DNA of 64,000 nucleotides, from NCBI GenBank assembly GCA_963757265.1, contig CAVWRA010000010.1, positions 124,001 through 188,000 on the forward strand, given 5' to 3'. The notes under the pieces were generated by a model, which saw only the letters and a list, made by a program, of their open reading frames with translations, made no database searches and was not told the DNA's origin. This document shows positions 1-9,441 of this stretch, in pieces (the stretch's first letter is position 1; each line of letters begins with the position of its first letter). The stretch is from CAIVVT01 sp963757265. Lineage in GTDB: Bacteria; Acidobacteriota; Terriglobia; Bryobacterales; Bryobacteraceae. The position numbers and the translations under genes were made by a program.

Positions 1-67
1 CGTGGCTTAGGTTATAAACCAATACTCTTCAACAACTTATGGCCAACGTGGAATTGGAAAAAAATGA

Positions 68-96
68 TTGACACGGGCAAATCGTTGCCATATGCT
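68..96 (+). promoter_or_regulatory. sigma-70-type promoter for the TonB receptor operon
   Basis: TTGACA at 68-73 and TATGCT at 91-96 are separated by exactly 17 bases. The -35 box is a perfect match and the -10 box keeps the important first TA and last T. It lies about 150 bases before the receptor start, leaving a leader that holds an operator-like palindrome. Assigned by eye; no transcription start is known. Confidence 0.55.
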
Positions 97-106
97 AAGG
101 GCATCT

Positions 107-122
107 TTGGTAGCGATACCAA
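107..122. promoter_or_regulatory. LacI-type operator candidate
   Basis: TTGGTAGCGATACCAA has arms TTGGTA/TACCAA around a central CG, the layout of LacI-family operators. It begins ten bases after the -10 box, so a bound protein would cover the transcription start and repress. Only the two bases flanking the central CG break the symmetry. A cut-off LacI HTH lies at 26614-26703, but nothing shows that it recognised this site. Confidence 0.45.
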
Positions 123-245
123 TTCTGTAAGCTGCAGGGAAACTAACAGTATGAATGTGTGAAAGAACGAAGGGTGGATGGAAGCTTGTCGCCCGTCCGG
201 GGTGGCGGGATCAAGAATAAGGACAAAGGAGCGGGAGTGAAGGAA

Positions 246-3200
246 ATGACACAAATGAAGCGAAGTTGTTGTTGCCTAGCAGTGCTCTTGACCTTGGGAG
301 TTGTGTTCGGGACAAGAGTCGTTGCTCAAACCAGTACGGCGCAGATTTCCGGTACGATTACCGATGCCTCCGGGGCGGTGGTCCCGCAGGCGAAGGTCAC
401 CGTAACGAACGAGGAGACGGGGGTGAAACGTGAGCTCCAAACGAACGACGTTGGGAGCTACATGGTCCCCATGCTTCCTCCCGGCCGCTACACCGTTGGG
501 GCCGAGAAGCAAGGGCTGGCCCGAGTCGAACGTAAGGGCCTGGTGATGAACGTCGGCGATCTCAGCCGCATTGATCTGGCATTGCCGGTGGGCGGAACGC
601 AGCAAACGGTCACGGTTGAAGGCTCGGCGGAAACCCTCAACACGGAGAATAGCGAGATCTCCCAGGTCATCAGCGAGAACCAAGTGGTGGATCTGCCACT
701 CAACGGAAGGCAATGGGAGCAGTTGATTTTTCTCGGCGCGGGCTCCTTCTTAGAGGTCGGCTCCCCCCAAGTCAGGGCGAACAGTATCGGCAACCTCGGC
801 ATTAATGGCGCGCGCACCGACGCCAATGAGTACCTCATTGATGGCATGACCAACCGCGACGTAGCGTTTGGCGCGCCGATTATCAATCCTTCCATCGATG
901 CTCTGGCGGAGTTCAAGGAAGAAACCACTACCTATTCCGCGGAATACGGAGGCGCTTCCAATCAGATCAACCTTCACTACAAGTCGGGCACGAATGAGCT
1001 CCACGGGACGGCTTTCGAGTTCCTCCGTAATGAGGCTCTGGATGATCGCGGCTATTTCGACGGTCCCACAAAGGCCATATTGAGGCAGAATCAGTTTGGC
1101 TATTCACTGGGCGGCCCCATTATTATTCCAAAACTATATAATGGGAAAAACAAGACATTTTTCTTTGCCAACTATGAAGGACTGCGAAATAGCAGCAGCG
1201 GGTACGGGTACCTGTGGCTGATCCCGACCGCCGAGAGGCAAGGCCAGTTCTCGACGCCGATCAACGACCCGCTGACAGGCGCGCCCTTTCCGAGCAACAC
1301 GATTCCGACGGCCCGCATTTCCCAGTTCGCCCAGGCGTACTTCCCATTCATGCTGCAACCCAACCTCACCGGCTCGGCGCTGGGGAACTACTTCGGGTCC
1401 GGCACCTCAGGCCGCACTTCGGACCAGCAAAACTATAAGTTCGATGAAAATATCGGAACCAAAGACAGCATGTTTTTCCGGTACACCACGGCCCCATACC
1501 CCGTAAACAACGGCGGCTTCGATCCTCTCGGCACTACCGACAACATAACCCAGGAGGCGAATAGCAACGGCTGGCAGGTTTCCGAGACCCACACTTTTTC
1601 TCCCACCATCGTCAATCTGGCCACCTTCGGGTATGCCGCAGGCTACTACGACATGTCGGCCCATAACATCACCCGGGCGCAATTCAATTCGTTTGGGATC
1701 AATGGCTCGTTCGCGGACGCGACACCGGAGACTCCAGACATCACTTTAACGGACACATTTTATTCCGGCTTCGGTGTCAATCCCAATTTCCCGCAAATCG
1801 ACGAGCAGCAGAACCATGACTTCTCCGACGGGGTCAGCATCACTAGAGGAGCGCACACGTTCAAACTCGGCGCCTCTTACAGGTGGTGGGCTTACCGAAA
1901 CGGGAAGGGCGCCAATGATGGCCTGTGGACTTTCGATAACACTAACACGGGTGACACGATTGCGAACTTCTTGCTAGGCCAGGTCCGTAATGTAAGCGAG
2001 TGGCCGCAGCCGACTCCCCTGGTCTCGTCCGCCAGCCAAATCTCATTTACTTTTCGTGAGTACTCCATCATGCCTTACTTCGAGGATGAATGGAAAGTCA
2101 ACAAGCGTCTCACTCTGAATATTGGGCTGCGCTACGACTTCACTTCCATGCCCAGAGAGGCTCAAGGCCGCTATGTTTGGCAGGATTATACGTCCCCGGG
2201 CGGAGGCCTTTGTACTGCCGACAAATATGCCATGGGCCTGGGGTACAGCAACAGCCTGGAGCATTACTGCGGGACTGATACTCCTGGTCCTGCGCCGAAG
2301 ATCGTCTTTGCCCCGCGCCTGGGCATCGCGTACCAGCTCAACCCCAAGACTGTGGTTCGGACCGGTTACGGCATCTTCTTCGAACCGAACTCCATCGATG
2401 ACACAGTCAACGCAGCAGGAGTATACCCGTTCTCTCAGATCAGCCAGTACTCGGCGGTGGGGACCAACCTGCTCAGTACTGCGGCCGTGTACCCGACGAT
2501 AACGACGACTGCGCCGCCGACGCCGGCCCAGCTCGGGTTTCTAATCGTGTTTCCCAGATGGCAGCCCGCCTACACGCAGCAATGGTCGTTGACGATCGAC
2601 CGCGAGCTTGGCAGCGGGACCAAGCTGGAACTCACCTACAACGGATCCAAGGGAACACACCTCAATTCTCGTGTCTTCCTGAATGAGCCGACGACCCCCT
2701 ACGATCCGGCTAACCCGACTAGCTATCAGTCGCGCGTGCCCTATCCGAACTTTGACTCATTTTGGGGGTTCAGCGACGGCTTGAATTCCAGCTACAACGC
2801 CGGGACGATCAAGATCGAACGGCACGTCAGCGATATGGTGCTATTGGCGTCCTATACTTGGGACAAGAGCATGGACGACAGGTCGGGCCGCTACGGCGAT
2901 CTCGGAGATACTGTCGATTGGGGCGCGCCCTTGGACAGCCGGGACATCCGGCGGGATTGGGCCCAATCGGGTTTTGACTACGGGCAGCGCTTTGTCGCCA
3001 GCTTTGTTTATAATCTGCCCTTCGGCAAAGGCAAGCGTTTCTTTTCCAACATGCCGACGATTGCCAACTATATCGCGGGCGGGTGGCAGCTCAATGGTAT
3101 CTATACACTCCAGGGCGGCCAGCCCCTCTCGGTCACGGCCGATGATCTGCAAAGCCAGCTCGATGCTGGGAGCGGGCAGCGTGCCAATGTAACTGGAAGT

Positions 3201-3527
3201 CCATACCCTGCCGGCTTCAAACAAAGCATGGGGGAGTGGTTCAATACGGCGGCGTTCAGCCAACCAGCGATCGGGGTATTCGGCAACTCGGGCCGAGACA
3301 TACTTAAGAGGCCGGGCATCGACAACCTGGACGCGTCGCTGTTCAAGAATATTCCGATCTGGGAGCGGGCCAAGCTCCAATTGCGGGTGGAGGGCTTCAA
3401 TGCGCTGAACCACACGCAGTGGGGCATCCCGAGTACATATGTGAACGCCGGCCCGACATTCGGGACGATAGGCTCGATTGGCGTGTCAGCCCGGATCCTG
3501 CAGGTTGCCGCGAAGGTAATCTGGTAG
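246..3527 (+). CDS. TonB-dependent receptor, Oar-like
   Basis: Outer-membrane receptor probably importing an oligosaccharide or similar ligand with energy from TonB. A Sec signal peptide covers about residues 1-28. A carboxypeptidase-regulatory-like beta-sandwich follows (ISGTITDASGAVVP near residue 35), then a plug with the family motif DLPLNGR, then a long beta-barrel ending in Trp. About 1093 residues is usual for the large Acidobacteriota receptors of this class. I prefer the ATG at 246, or 255, over an in-frame ATG at 159, because the signal peptide begins there and AAGGAA lies just upstream. It is the first gene of a run with a TPR protein and a putative glycosidase, which suggests glycan uptake. 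The ligand is unknown. The gene ends in TAG. Confidence 0.9.
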   Translation: MTQMKRSCCCLAVLLTLGVVFGTRVVAQTSTAQISGTITDASGAVVPQAKVTVTNEETGVKRELQTNDVGSYMVPMLPPGRYTVGAEKQGLARVERKGLVMNVGDLSRIDLALPVGGTQQTVTVEGSAETLNTENSEISQVISENQVVDLPLNGRQWEQLIFLGAGSFLEVGSPQVRANSIGNLGINGARTDANEYLIDGMTNRDVAFGAPIINPSIDALAEFKEETTTYSAEYGGASNQINLHYKSGTNELHGTAFEFLRNEALDDRGYFDGPTKAILRQNQFGYSLGGPIIIPKLYNGKNKTFFFANYEGLRNSSSGYGYLWLIPTAERQGQFSTPINDPLTGAPFPSNTIPTARISQFAQAYFPFMLQPNLTGSALGNYFGSGTSGRTSDQQNYKFDENIGTKDSMFFRYTTAPYPVNNGGFDPLGTTDNITQEANSNGWQVSETHTFSPTIVNLATFGYAAGYYDMSAHNITRAQFNSFGINGSFADATPETPDITLTDTFYSGFGVNPNFPQIDEQQNHDFSDGVSITRGAHTFKLGASYRWWAYRNGKGANDGLWTFDNTNTGDTIANFLLGQVRNVSEWPQPTPLVSSASQISFTFREYSIMPYFEDEWKVNKRLTLNIGLRYDFTSMPREAQGRYVWQDYTSPGGGLCTADKYAMGLGYSNSLEHYCGTDTPGPAPKIVFAPRLGIAYQLNPKTVVRTGYGIFFEPNSIDDTVNAAGVYPFSQISQYSAVGTNLLSTAAVYPTITTTAPPTPAQLGFLIVFPRWQPAYTQQWSLTIDRELGSGTKLELTYNGSKGTHLNSRVFLNEPTTPYDPANPTSYQSRVPYPNFDSFWGFSDGLNSSYNAGTIKIERHVSDMVLLASYTWDKSMDDRSGRYGDLGDTVDWGAPLDSRDIRRDWAQSGFDYGQRFVASFVYNLPFGKGKRFFSNMPTIANYIAGGWQLNGIYTLQGGQPLSVTADDLQSQLDAGSGQRANVTGSPYPAGFKQSMGEWFNTAAFSQPAIGVFGNSGRDILKRPGIDNLDASLFKNIPIWERAKLQLRVEGFNALNHTQWGIPSTYVNAGPTFGTIGSIGVSARILQVAAKVIW

Positions 3528-3545
3528 CAGGTCATAGAGCGGGAT

Positions 3546-3577
3546 GGAGCACGGTTGGGTATGGGCAGCCGTGCTCC
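3546..3577 (+). other. perfect 9-bp stem hairpin after the receptor gene
   Basis: GGAGCACGG (3546-3554) pairs with CCGTGCTCC (3569-3577) around a 14-base loop, 18 bases after the receptor stop. No T-run follows, so it is not a standard intrinsic terminator. It could stabilise the 3' end of the receptor mRNA or attenuate the next gene. It argues against starting the TPR gene at the ATG at 3544, which would lie inside the stem. Confidence 0.5.
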
Positions 3578-3594
3578 GCCGGCCCAACAAGGGT

Positions 3595-4935
3595 GTGAAG
3601 AGGACGCGCCTGCTCGGCATTTCGATTCTGGTCTTCGCCGGGCTAGCCAGAGGCATGGTCGATGAGAATGCTGTGCCCGCTGCTCAGCAAGAGGCGCAGG
3701 CTCTGGAAGCATTCGAACACCACGACTACCGACGGGCGGAGGGGATTTACCGGGGACTCCTTCAACAAGCTCCAAAAGACCCTCGCTGGCTTGACAAGCT
3801 CGCGATTGTGCTCCATCTTCAAGGCAAGTCGAGCGAAGCGATTGGTATACTGCGGCAGTTGATTCAGACGAAGCCGAGCGCTCACAGCCTGGCTCTCTTG
3901 GCTGTTCAGTATTGCCAGCTCGGCAGATATGATCAGGCCCATGCCGCCCTCGCGGAGCTGAAGAACTATCCGCAAGATCTCGGTCTCCAGTCGCTGATTG
4001 CACGCTGCTCGCTGTCCGCCGCCACACCGCTGGATGCGGTGGCGATCTTTCAGGATCTTGTAGATCGCAAGGAAGAGCCTGAGGACCAATTCGCTGTTGG
4101 CCTCGCACGGGCATACATCCAGGCTTCGGGGCTGATTCTGCAACGGCTCCGCACGCTGGCTGGAAACGAGAGTTTTGTCCGAGCCGTCGACGAGGCCCGC
4201 AAGACCGGGTCGCGTGACGCGCGGGGCGCATTCGACGTGGCGCTGCCGAGCGTCCCCTTCCTCCGACTGGACATGTCTCCACAGGAATTCTCCGAGGTGC
4301 TGAACGCACACCCGGACGATCCGGCTGTCGCGTACATCGTAGGTGTAGTGTGCGGCGAGCGCGGAATGGATGCGTTGTTGCGATGTCAGCAACGCTTCCC
4401 GGCCTCTGCCGAGGTGCGGCTGTTCAAGGTGGAAATGTATACCTCCGCCAAACGCTATGAGGACGCGGTGGAGACGTTGAAAGAAGTATTGCGCGATTCT
4501 CCGAAAACGCCAGGCATTCACTATCAGCTCGCCACCCTGTACCTGTCCCATAATGCAGTGGAGCCCGCGCTGGCGGAGTTTCGAGAACAACTCAGAGTGA
4601 CACCGGATGACGAACGCACGATCGAAGGCGCAAGCACTTGTCTCGAGGACTTAGGAATGTACGCGGAACTGTACACTCAGCTGAAGAGTTTCTTTGCTGC
4701 GAGTACAAGCCCGGAATGGGCGCTTGTAAGATTTGGTATCGCAGCGAAGGCGCAGGGACACGCTGGCGAAGCCATACATGCCCTGGAACGGGCGAAGCAG
4801 CTGGATCCCAAGGATCAACAAATACACTACCGATTGTGGCGGTTGTATTTAGAAGCCGGCGAAAACGACAAGGCGCGCATAGAACTTCAAGCATACACTC
4901 AACTAACGGGGGAGAAGGGGCGGGCCAGCAAGTGA
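3595..4935 (+). CDS. secreted or periplasmic TPR protein
   Basis: A protein of about 446 residues made almost entirely of tetratricopeptide repeats. Recognisable helices include ALEAFEHHDYRRAEGIYRGL near the N-terminus and AIHALERAKQLDPKDQQIHY near the C-terminus. TPR proteins are scaffolds, so no reaction can be inferred. I suggest the GTG at 3595, which gives KRT followed by a hydrophobic stretch (LLGISILVFAGLARG) like a signal peptide. An ATG at 3544 is in frame but sits in the preceding hairpin. TPR genes often follow Oar-like receptors in Acidobacteriota, so this may be an accessory of the receptor complex. Confidence 0.8.
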   Translation: MKRTRLLGISILVFAGLARGMVDENAVPAAQQEAQALEAFEHHDYRRAEGIYRGLLQQAPKDPRWLDKLAIVLHLQGKSSEAIGILRQLIQTKPSAHSLALLAVQYCQLGRYDQAHAALAELKNYPQDLGLQSLIARCSLSAATPLDAVAIFQDLVDRKEEPEDQFAVGLARAYIQASGLILQRLRTLAGNESFVRAVDEARKTGSRDARGAFDVALPSVPFLRLDMSPQEFSEVLNAHPDDPAVAYIVGVVCGERGMDALLRCQQRFPASAEVRLFKVEMYTSAKRYEDAVETLKEVLRDSPKTPGIHYQLATLYLSHNAVEPALAEFREQLRVTPDDERTIEGASTCLEDLGMYAELYTQLKSFFAASTSPEWALVRFGIAAKAQGHAGEAIHALERAKQLDPKDQQIHYRLWRLYLEAGENDKARIELQAYTQLTGEKGRASK

Positions 4936-4971
4936 TGTCAACAGTGACGAGTTTCTGGGAGGTGAACCAAC

Positions 4972-7095
4972 ATGACGATCAAACGTAGGGCCATTATAAA
5001 GTGGCTGACTGCATGCGTTGGCAATATAGCGAGAGCGCAAGAGAGTCCGGTTGAAAACAAGGCAGCGACCGCGGATAGCGGCGCCGTGGTTCACGAGGTT
5101 TGGTCACGCGACCTCCGGCTGGGGCTCAGCGCGGAAGGTCACGTTGTACGCCTCAAGTTGGGTCCCGGTGGTGCGGAAAGGGCGTTTCGCGCCCGCACGG
5201 TGCTTTCCGGTTGCAGGCCCGTGGGCCCGGTTCAGCATCGTGATTGGAACGGCGGCGCCGAATTCGTCAGAACCTTCGTTCATGAGAAGACGTTGCGGCA
5301 GTGCCGCGTGCTAGAGCGGTTTTCACCGGCTGAGACGAGCGTGCGCTGGACAGTCGAGGTGGAAGGCAGCGGGGAGGCCTGGAGCACGCCTATTGAAACA
5401 CAACTGGCCTGGCTGGATGTCTCCAAGGCGAAGTTCTGGACCGCCTGGGACAACCCTCCTGGTGCACTGGCCGGTTGGAATGACCCGTTGGTTCCGGCGC
5501 AATTCGCTACCAGCGCCTATCGGTACGGCGGATTCGTCCGTGACAAGAACAGCTTCTGCCTTCCCATTGCGACCATAGTGGAAGACGGCGCGGATCTGGG
5601 GCTCAGCCTAGTCCAATCTCCTGAGGACGTGCTGCTCGCCTTGCAACTCCGGACCACGGGCTTGGGGGACGTCTTTCTCACGCGCACCGACCACCGAATT
5701 CAGGCGGGACGACCAGTTCGCTTCGCGATGGACCTACTGGCCCACGAAGCGGACTGTCGTGCCGGCCTGGGATGGATGGTGCAGCGCTATCAGCGGTTTT
5801 TTGAACCCGGTAATCCACGCGCCTACCAACTGGACGGCTGTGGCACTTACAGCTCTTATCAGGGCGATCTGGATACGGCCAAGTTCCAGAAAATGGGCTT
5901 CAGCCTGAATTGGAACGCCCGTTTTGACTGGCCGTTCCATGGCCTCAACATTCCGCTCGTGGACGCGGCGACCACCTGGCCTTCCTGGTATCAGGAGCAA
6001 CGTTCTATTGGGCTGTGGCGGAAGTACGAGCAGAAGATGAAAAGCCTCGGGTTTCATGTGCTGGAGTACTTCGTTACAACGGAGGGCGGCAACTATATCG
6101 AAGACATCCCCCCGATGCGAAAAGCGAAGTCGGATCAGGATCTTTGGCGTGATGCCAACGACTTCATTCACTATGCCATCCCTGATGCGGTGGTCCGGGA
6201 GCGTGACGGAAGCATCCGCCATGCCAGCTGGTTCAAGAACGTGGTCCTCGATCCAGGCGAGCCCGTCTGGCAAGAATACCTGCTGCGCCAGGCGCGCCAT
6301 ATGGTCAAGGAGCTGCCTGAGAGCGATGGAATCTGCATCGATGTTATTCACTGGCTGGCCACCTACAATCCCAACCGGGATGATGGCGTCAGTTGGGTCA
6401 ACGACCGCCCCGCGCGTTCCCTGCTCTCGTCTTGGAAGGAACTCCTACCTAAGCTGGCTTCCATCCTGCACCAAGCCGGGAAGTGTGTGTACGCGAGCCC
6501 ACTTGTCAGACGGCTTGATGTCTGTGAGTACTTGGATGGCTTCTACGATGAGTACGGGCAAGAGGCCCACATTTTAAACCAGTGCGGATTGTTGGGACTC
6601 CGCAAGCCGGTGATAGGGTGGACCTCCGACATTGACTCGCTGCGCCCCGATCCCGACGCGCTATTCCAACGGCACCTCCACATGGGTGTATTCCCGGCAG
6701 TGCCGTATCCAAGTGCCGATCACTGCATCCGGCCCGATCCTTGGGCGGAACAATACTATCTCGATTATGGACCTCTGCTCTCAGCCATGCGAGGCAAGAG
6801 ATGGGTATTGCTACCGCGCGTTGTCACTGTTGTAGGCGAGACGGCCAAGGCGAACCTGTTCGAAGTGCCGGGCGGGTTTGCACTGCCGGTCACTTTTGGC
6901 GGCGACAAAGAGGAGGCCAAAGTGGTACTTCGGCACTTGGCGCGAATAACCGGCGAGAAGCCGCTGTCGATACAGGCGCTGCAACCGGGCCGCCCGGAAG
7001 CGGCGCCGGTCGCCTCGAGCCGTGAGCACGATGCGCTGGTGTTGAAGGTGCCTCTGCACCGCGGGTGTGCGCTCATCCGGATTCAGTACGCGTGA
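4972..7095 (+). CDS. putative glycoside hydrolase, clan-D-like
   Basis: A 707-residue exported protein. The N-terminus (IKRRAIIKWLTACV) resembles a degenerate Tat/Sec signal. An N-terminal beta-rich region of about 270 residues is followed by a TIM-barrel-like part with aromatic, acidic motifs: DGICIDVIHW near residues 452-461 and FYDEYGQE near 523. The Asp in the first motif sits where clan GH-D enzymes carry the nucleophile, but I cannot place it in a numbered family. GGGAGG eight bases before the ATG supports the start. It lies 36 bases after the TPR gene and probably shares its transcript. Role inferred: removal of a sugar from glycans, substrate unknown. Confidence 0.65.
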   Translation: MTIKRRAIIKWLTACVGNIARAQESPVENKAATADSGAVVHEVWSRDLRLGLSAEGHVVRLKLGPGGAERAFRARTVLSGCRPVGPVQHRDWNGGAEFVRTFVHEKTLRQCRVLERFSPAETSVRWTVEVEGSGEAWSTPIETQLAWLDVSKAKFWTAWDNPPGALAGWNDPLVPAQFATSAYRYGGFVRDKNSFCLPIATIVEDGADLGLSLVQSPEDVLLALQLRTTGLGDVFLTRTDHRIQAGRPVRFAMDLLAHEADCRAGLGWMVQRYQRFFEPGNPRAYQLDGCGTYSSYQGDLDTAKFQKMGFSLNWNARFDWPFHGLNIPLVDAATTWPSWYQEQRSIGLWRKYEQKMKSLGFHVLEYFVTTEGGNYIEDIPPMRKAKSDQDLWRDANDFIHYAIPDAVVRERDGSIRHASWFKNVVLDPGEPVWQEYLLRQARHMVKELPESDGICIDVIHWLATYNPNRDDGVSWVNDRPARSLLSSWKELLPKLASILHQAGKCVYASPLVRRLDVCEYLDGFYDEYGQEAHILNQCGLLGLRKPVIGWTSDIDSLRPDPDALFQRHLHMGVFPAVPYPSADHCIRPDPWAEQYYLDYGPLLSAMRGKRWVLLPRVVTVVGETAKANLFEVPGGFALPVTFGGDKEEAKVVLRHLARITGEKPLSIQALQPGRPEAAPVASSREHDALVLKVPLHRGCALIRIQYA

Positions 7096-7511
7096 AGCCT
7101 CAAATGGGAAGGTTCTCTCAAATCGGGTCGAATCTCGCGTCGAACTCCTATAATGAATACCCTCGCAACTGCTGTCACCCGCTGGGCGCACTGAGCCGAA
7201 GACGACCTGATTACGGCGCCGACACACGATGTGCAGTTCGACACGTCCCTCGGGAATTTCTGGGCCGTGATTCGGCCCATTACCGGTACGAGTTGAGGCT
7301 TTCCTAATTAAGACTCCATCGGCGGGCATGATGGTGGGGCGTGACGTTTTGCAACGTGGTTTATGGTAAGGGAGATGAGAATGGCCGGCGACTGTGGGCG
7401 CAAACAAACGTGCACAGCTTTCTGCTCGATCTCAGGAGATCTCACAAGTACGGATCACTGGATGGAAAAGGCTCGCGGCGACGATGGTAATTCATTCATG
7501 AGGCACTCCAA
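7096..7511. other. 416-bp non-coding gap with a GATCTC inverted repeat
   Basis: No convincing gene. A TATAAT occurs at 7149-7154 without a good -35 box. GATCTC-AG-GAGATC at 7428-7441 is a perfect inverted repeat about 70 bases before the methyltransferase start and could be a regulator site. The gap suggests the methyltransferase pair has its own promoter. Confidence 0.4.
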
Positions 7512-8618
7512 ATGAACTCCAAAGAACGCGTATTGTGTGCGATTCAACACAAACCGATGGACCGGGTCCCAGTCAACTACTTGGGAACGCCGGAAGCAGA
7601 TGCCAAACTACGTAAATACTTCGGGATTGACCTAGACGTTGCAGCGGTGATCCCGGGCGAAGCCATGGAGTATGACTGGGACATCCTTGGCTGCCTCGGC
7701 GCAGATCTTCGCGCTTTGAGGCTGCCCTATCGGGGCCCCGAAATCCCGACCTTCGGCGACGGGCACGCCCAGGATCTGTTCGGCGTTATATACCGTCCTG
7801 TGCGAAACGAAGTCGGCACGTATCTTGAGAGTTGCACGCTTCCCTACGCATCCTTTGAGACTGTTTCGGATGTAGAAGCGTACTCTTGGCCGGACGCGGA
7901 CTGGTTCGACTACTCGGTGCTACCCTCGCAGTGCGAACAGTGGCAAGACTATGCGGTAGTTTACGGCTGGGTTGGGAATGTTGACTTGATTAACGGGACG
8001 GCCTTTGGCAGAGGGTTCGAACAGACCATCATGGATATCGCCCTCGAGAATCCGGTCGGTCTGGCCATCATGGAGAAACGGTTCGAGTTCGGGCACGAAC
8101 AGACGAGGCGTGCGCTCGAGGCTTGTAACGGGAAGGTAGACATTGTTTGGATGGGAGATGACTACGGCACCCAGCGCGGACTGCTCATGAGTCCCTCAAA
8201 GTGGCGCAAATTGATCCGTCCCAAGCTGCAGGCAATGATCGACCTGGCCCATAAACACGGCGCGCGGCTGATGCTTCATTCCTGCGGATCTACACGGCAA
8301 CTCTGGCCGGATTTTGTCGATATGGGACTAGACATTTACGACACGGTGCAGCCCAGCGCCGCAGGGATGTCGCCCAACGAACTGGCTGCAGAGTTCGGCC
8401 GCTACATATGTATGCACGGGACGATCAACACTCAGAGCACTCTGCCCTTCGGTACACCGTCCGATGTCGCAAACGAGGTGCGCGACCGGGTCGAATCGTT
8501 CGGCCAGCGAGGCGGTCTGATCGTTGCTCCATGCCATAACATCCAGCCCGATACACCGATCGAGAACGTGCTGGCCCTGTACAGGGCAGCCGGCAGTCTG
8601 AAGAACGAGGAGAACTAA
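7512..8618 (+). CDS. URO-D family corrinoid methyltransferase
   Basis: A 368-residue cytoplasmic protein of the uroporphyrinogen-decarboxylase superfamily, of the type that moves methyl groups to or from a corrinoid protein rather than making haem. It opens with the family signature NSKERVLCAIQHKPMDRVPV. The zinc site of methyltransferase members is present: H256-x-C258 in HSCG and C341 in APCHN. The next gene, one base downstream, encodes a corrinoid protein, which strongly supports methyl transfer. GAGG eight bases before the ATG supports the start. The substrate is unknown; a methoxylated sugar or aromatic from plant matter fits the neighbourhood but is inference. Confidence 0.85.
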   Translation: MNSKERVLCAIQHKPMDRVPVNYLGTPEADAKLRKYFGIDLDVAAVIPGEAMEYDWDILGCLGADLRALRLPYRGPEIPTFGDGHAQDLFGVIYRPVRNEVGTYLESCTLPYASFETVSDVEAYSWPDADWFDYSVLPSQCEQWQDYAVVYGWVGNVDLINGTAFGRGFEQTIMDIALENPVGLAIMEKRFEFGHEQTRRALEACNGKVDIVWMGDDYGTQRGLLMSPSKWRKLIRPKLQAMIDLAHKHGARLMLHSCGSTRQLWPDFVDMGLDIYDTVQPSAAGMSPNELAAEFGRYICMHGTINTQSTLPFGTPSDVANEVRDRVESFGQRGGLIVAPCHNIQPDTPIENVLALYRAAGSLKNEEN

Positions 8619-8619
8619 T

Positions 8620-9261
8620 ATGACGGAACTAACCGGACTTTTCGAAGCAATTCTTACTGGCGACGCTAAGAGCGCCGCTGCGGTCACCAAGCAGGCGCTG
8701 GACGAGGGCGTCGCGCCGCTGAAGCTGGTGACGGACGCGATGGTGCCGGCCATGGACGAGGCCGGGCGGCGCTTCGAGGCGGAGGAATACTTCGTGCCCG
8801 AACTGCTGCTGGCGGCGCGGGCGATGAAGGCCGCGATGGCGCTGATCCGGCCGCTGCTGGTGGCCTCGGGGGCGAAGTCGGCGGGGCGTGTCGCCGTGGG
8901 AACGGTGAAGGGCGACCTGCACGACATCGGCAAGAACCTGGTGGCCTCGATGCTGGAGGGCGGCGGTTTCGAGGTGCTCGACCTGGGGGCGGACGTGGCG
9001 CCGGAAAAATTCGTCGAAGCGGTGAAGGAAAAGGGCGCTCAAGTGGTGTGCCTGTCGGCGTTGCTGACGGTGACGATGCCGTCGATGAAGACGACGATCG
9101 AGGCGCTGAAGCAGGCCGGCGTGCGGGACAACGTAAAGGTGCTGGTGGGCGGCGCGCCGGTGACCACGCAATACGCCAACGAGATCGGCGCGGATGGATA
9201 CGGCGAAAACGCCAACTCGGCCGTGGCCATGACGCGCAAGCTGCTGGGCACGGGGAATTAG
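8620..9261 (+). CDS. methyltransferase corrinoid (B12-binding) protein
   Basis: A 213-residue two-domain corrinoid protein. The helical cap is residues 1-85, and the Rossmann-like B12 domain carries D99-L-H101-D-I-G (lower axial His), then SALLT and VGGAP. This is the usual size and order for MtaC/MtbC-like partners. It carries the methyl group taken by the URO-D protein to an acceptor, probably tetrahydrofolate. The stop of the upstream gene and this ATG are one base apart, so the two are translationally coupled. From about 8640 the third codon positions are almost all G or C, unlike the upstream gene, which suggests a separate origin. No corrinoid reactivation enzyme is seen in the window. 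Confidence 0.92.
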   Translation: MTELTGLFEAILTGDAKSAAAVTKQALDEGVAPLKLVTDAMVPAMDEAGRRFEAEEYFVPELLLAARAMKAAMALIRPLLVASGAKSAGRVAVGTVKGDLHDIGKNLVASMLEGGGFEVLDLGADVAPEKFVEAVKEKGAQVVCLSALLTVTMPSMKTTIEALKQAGVRDNVKVLVGGAPVTTQYANEIGADGYGENANSAVAMTRKLLGTGN

Positions 9262-9441
9262 GCCGGTGGCGGAGGCATCGAAGGCCGCGGCGGCCGCGGT
9301 GAGCGGTCGCGCGTCGCGCCAGGGCAGCCGAAAATGCAGATGAAAACCCAACTGGTCATTGTATTCGGCGATGGTCAGGCGCATGCTGACGGTCGGCCGA
9401 GAATCCGAAAAGGAAAATCCAGGTCATAAGGAACCAACATC

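Noticed and set aside
3101..4309. 402-codon open frame antisense to the receptor and TPR genes
   Set aside because: Spans two confident plus-strand genes and has low-complexity Arg/Pro/Ser composition.
9262..9384. Minus-strand frame starting MRLTIAEYNDQLGFHLHF
   Set aside because: Protein-like for about 30 residues, but it then runs antisense into the corrinoid gene with no stop or ribosome-binding site; not enough to call a gene.
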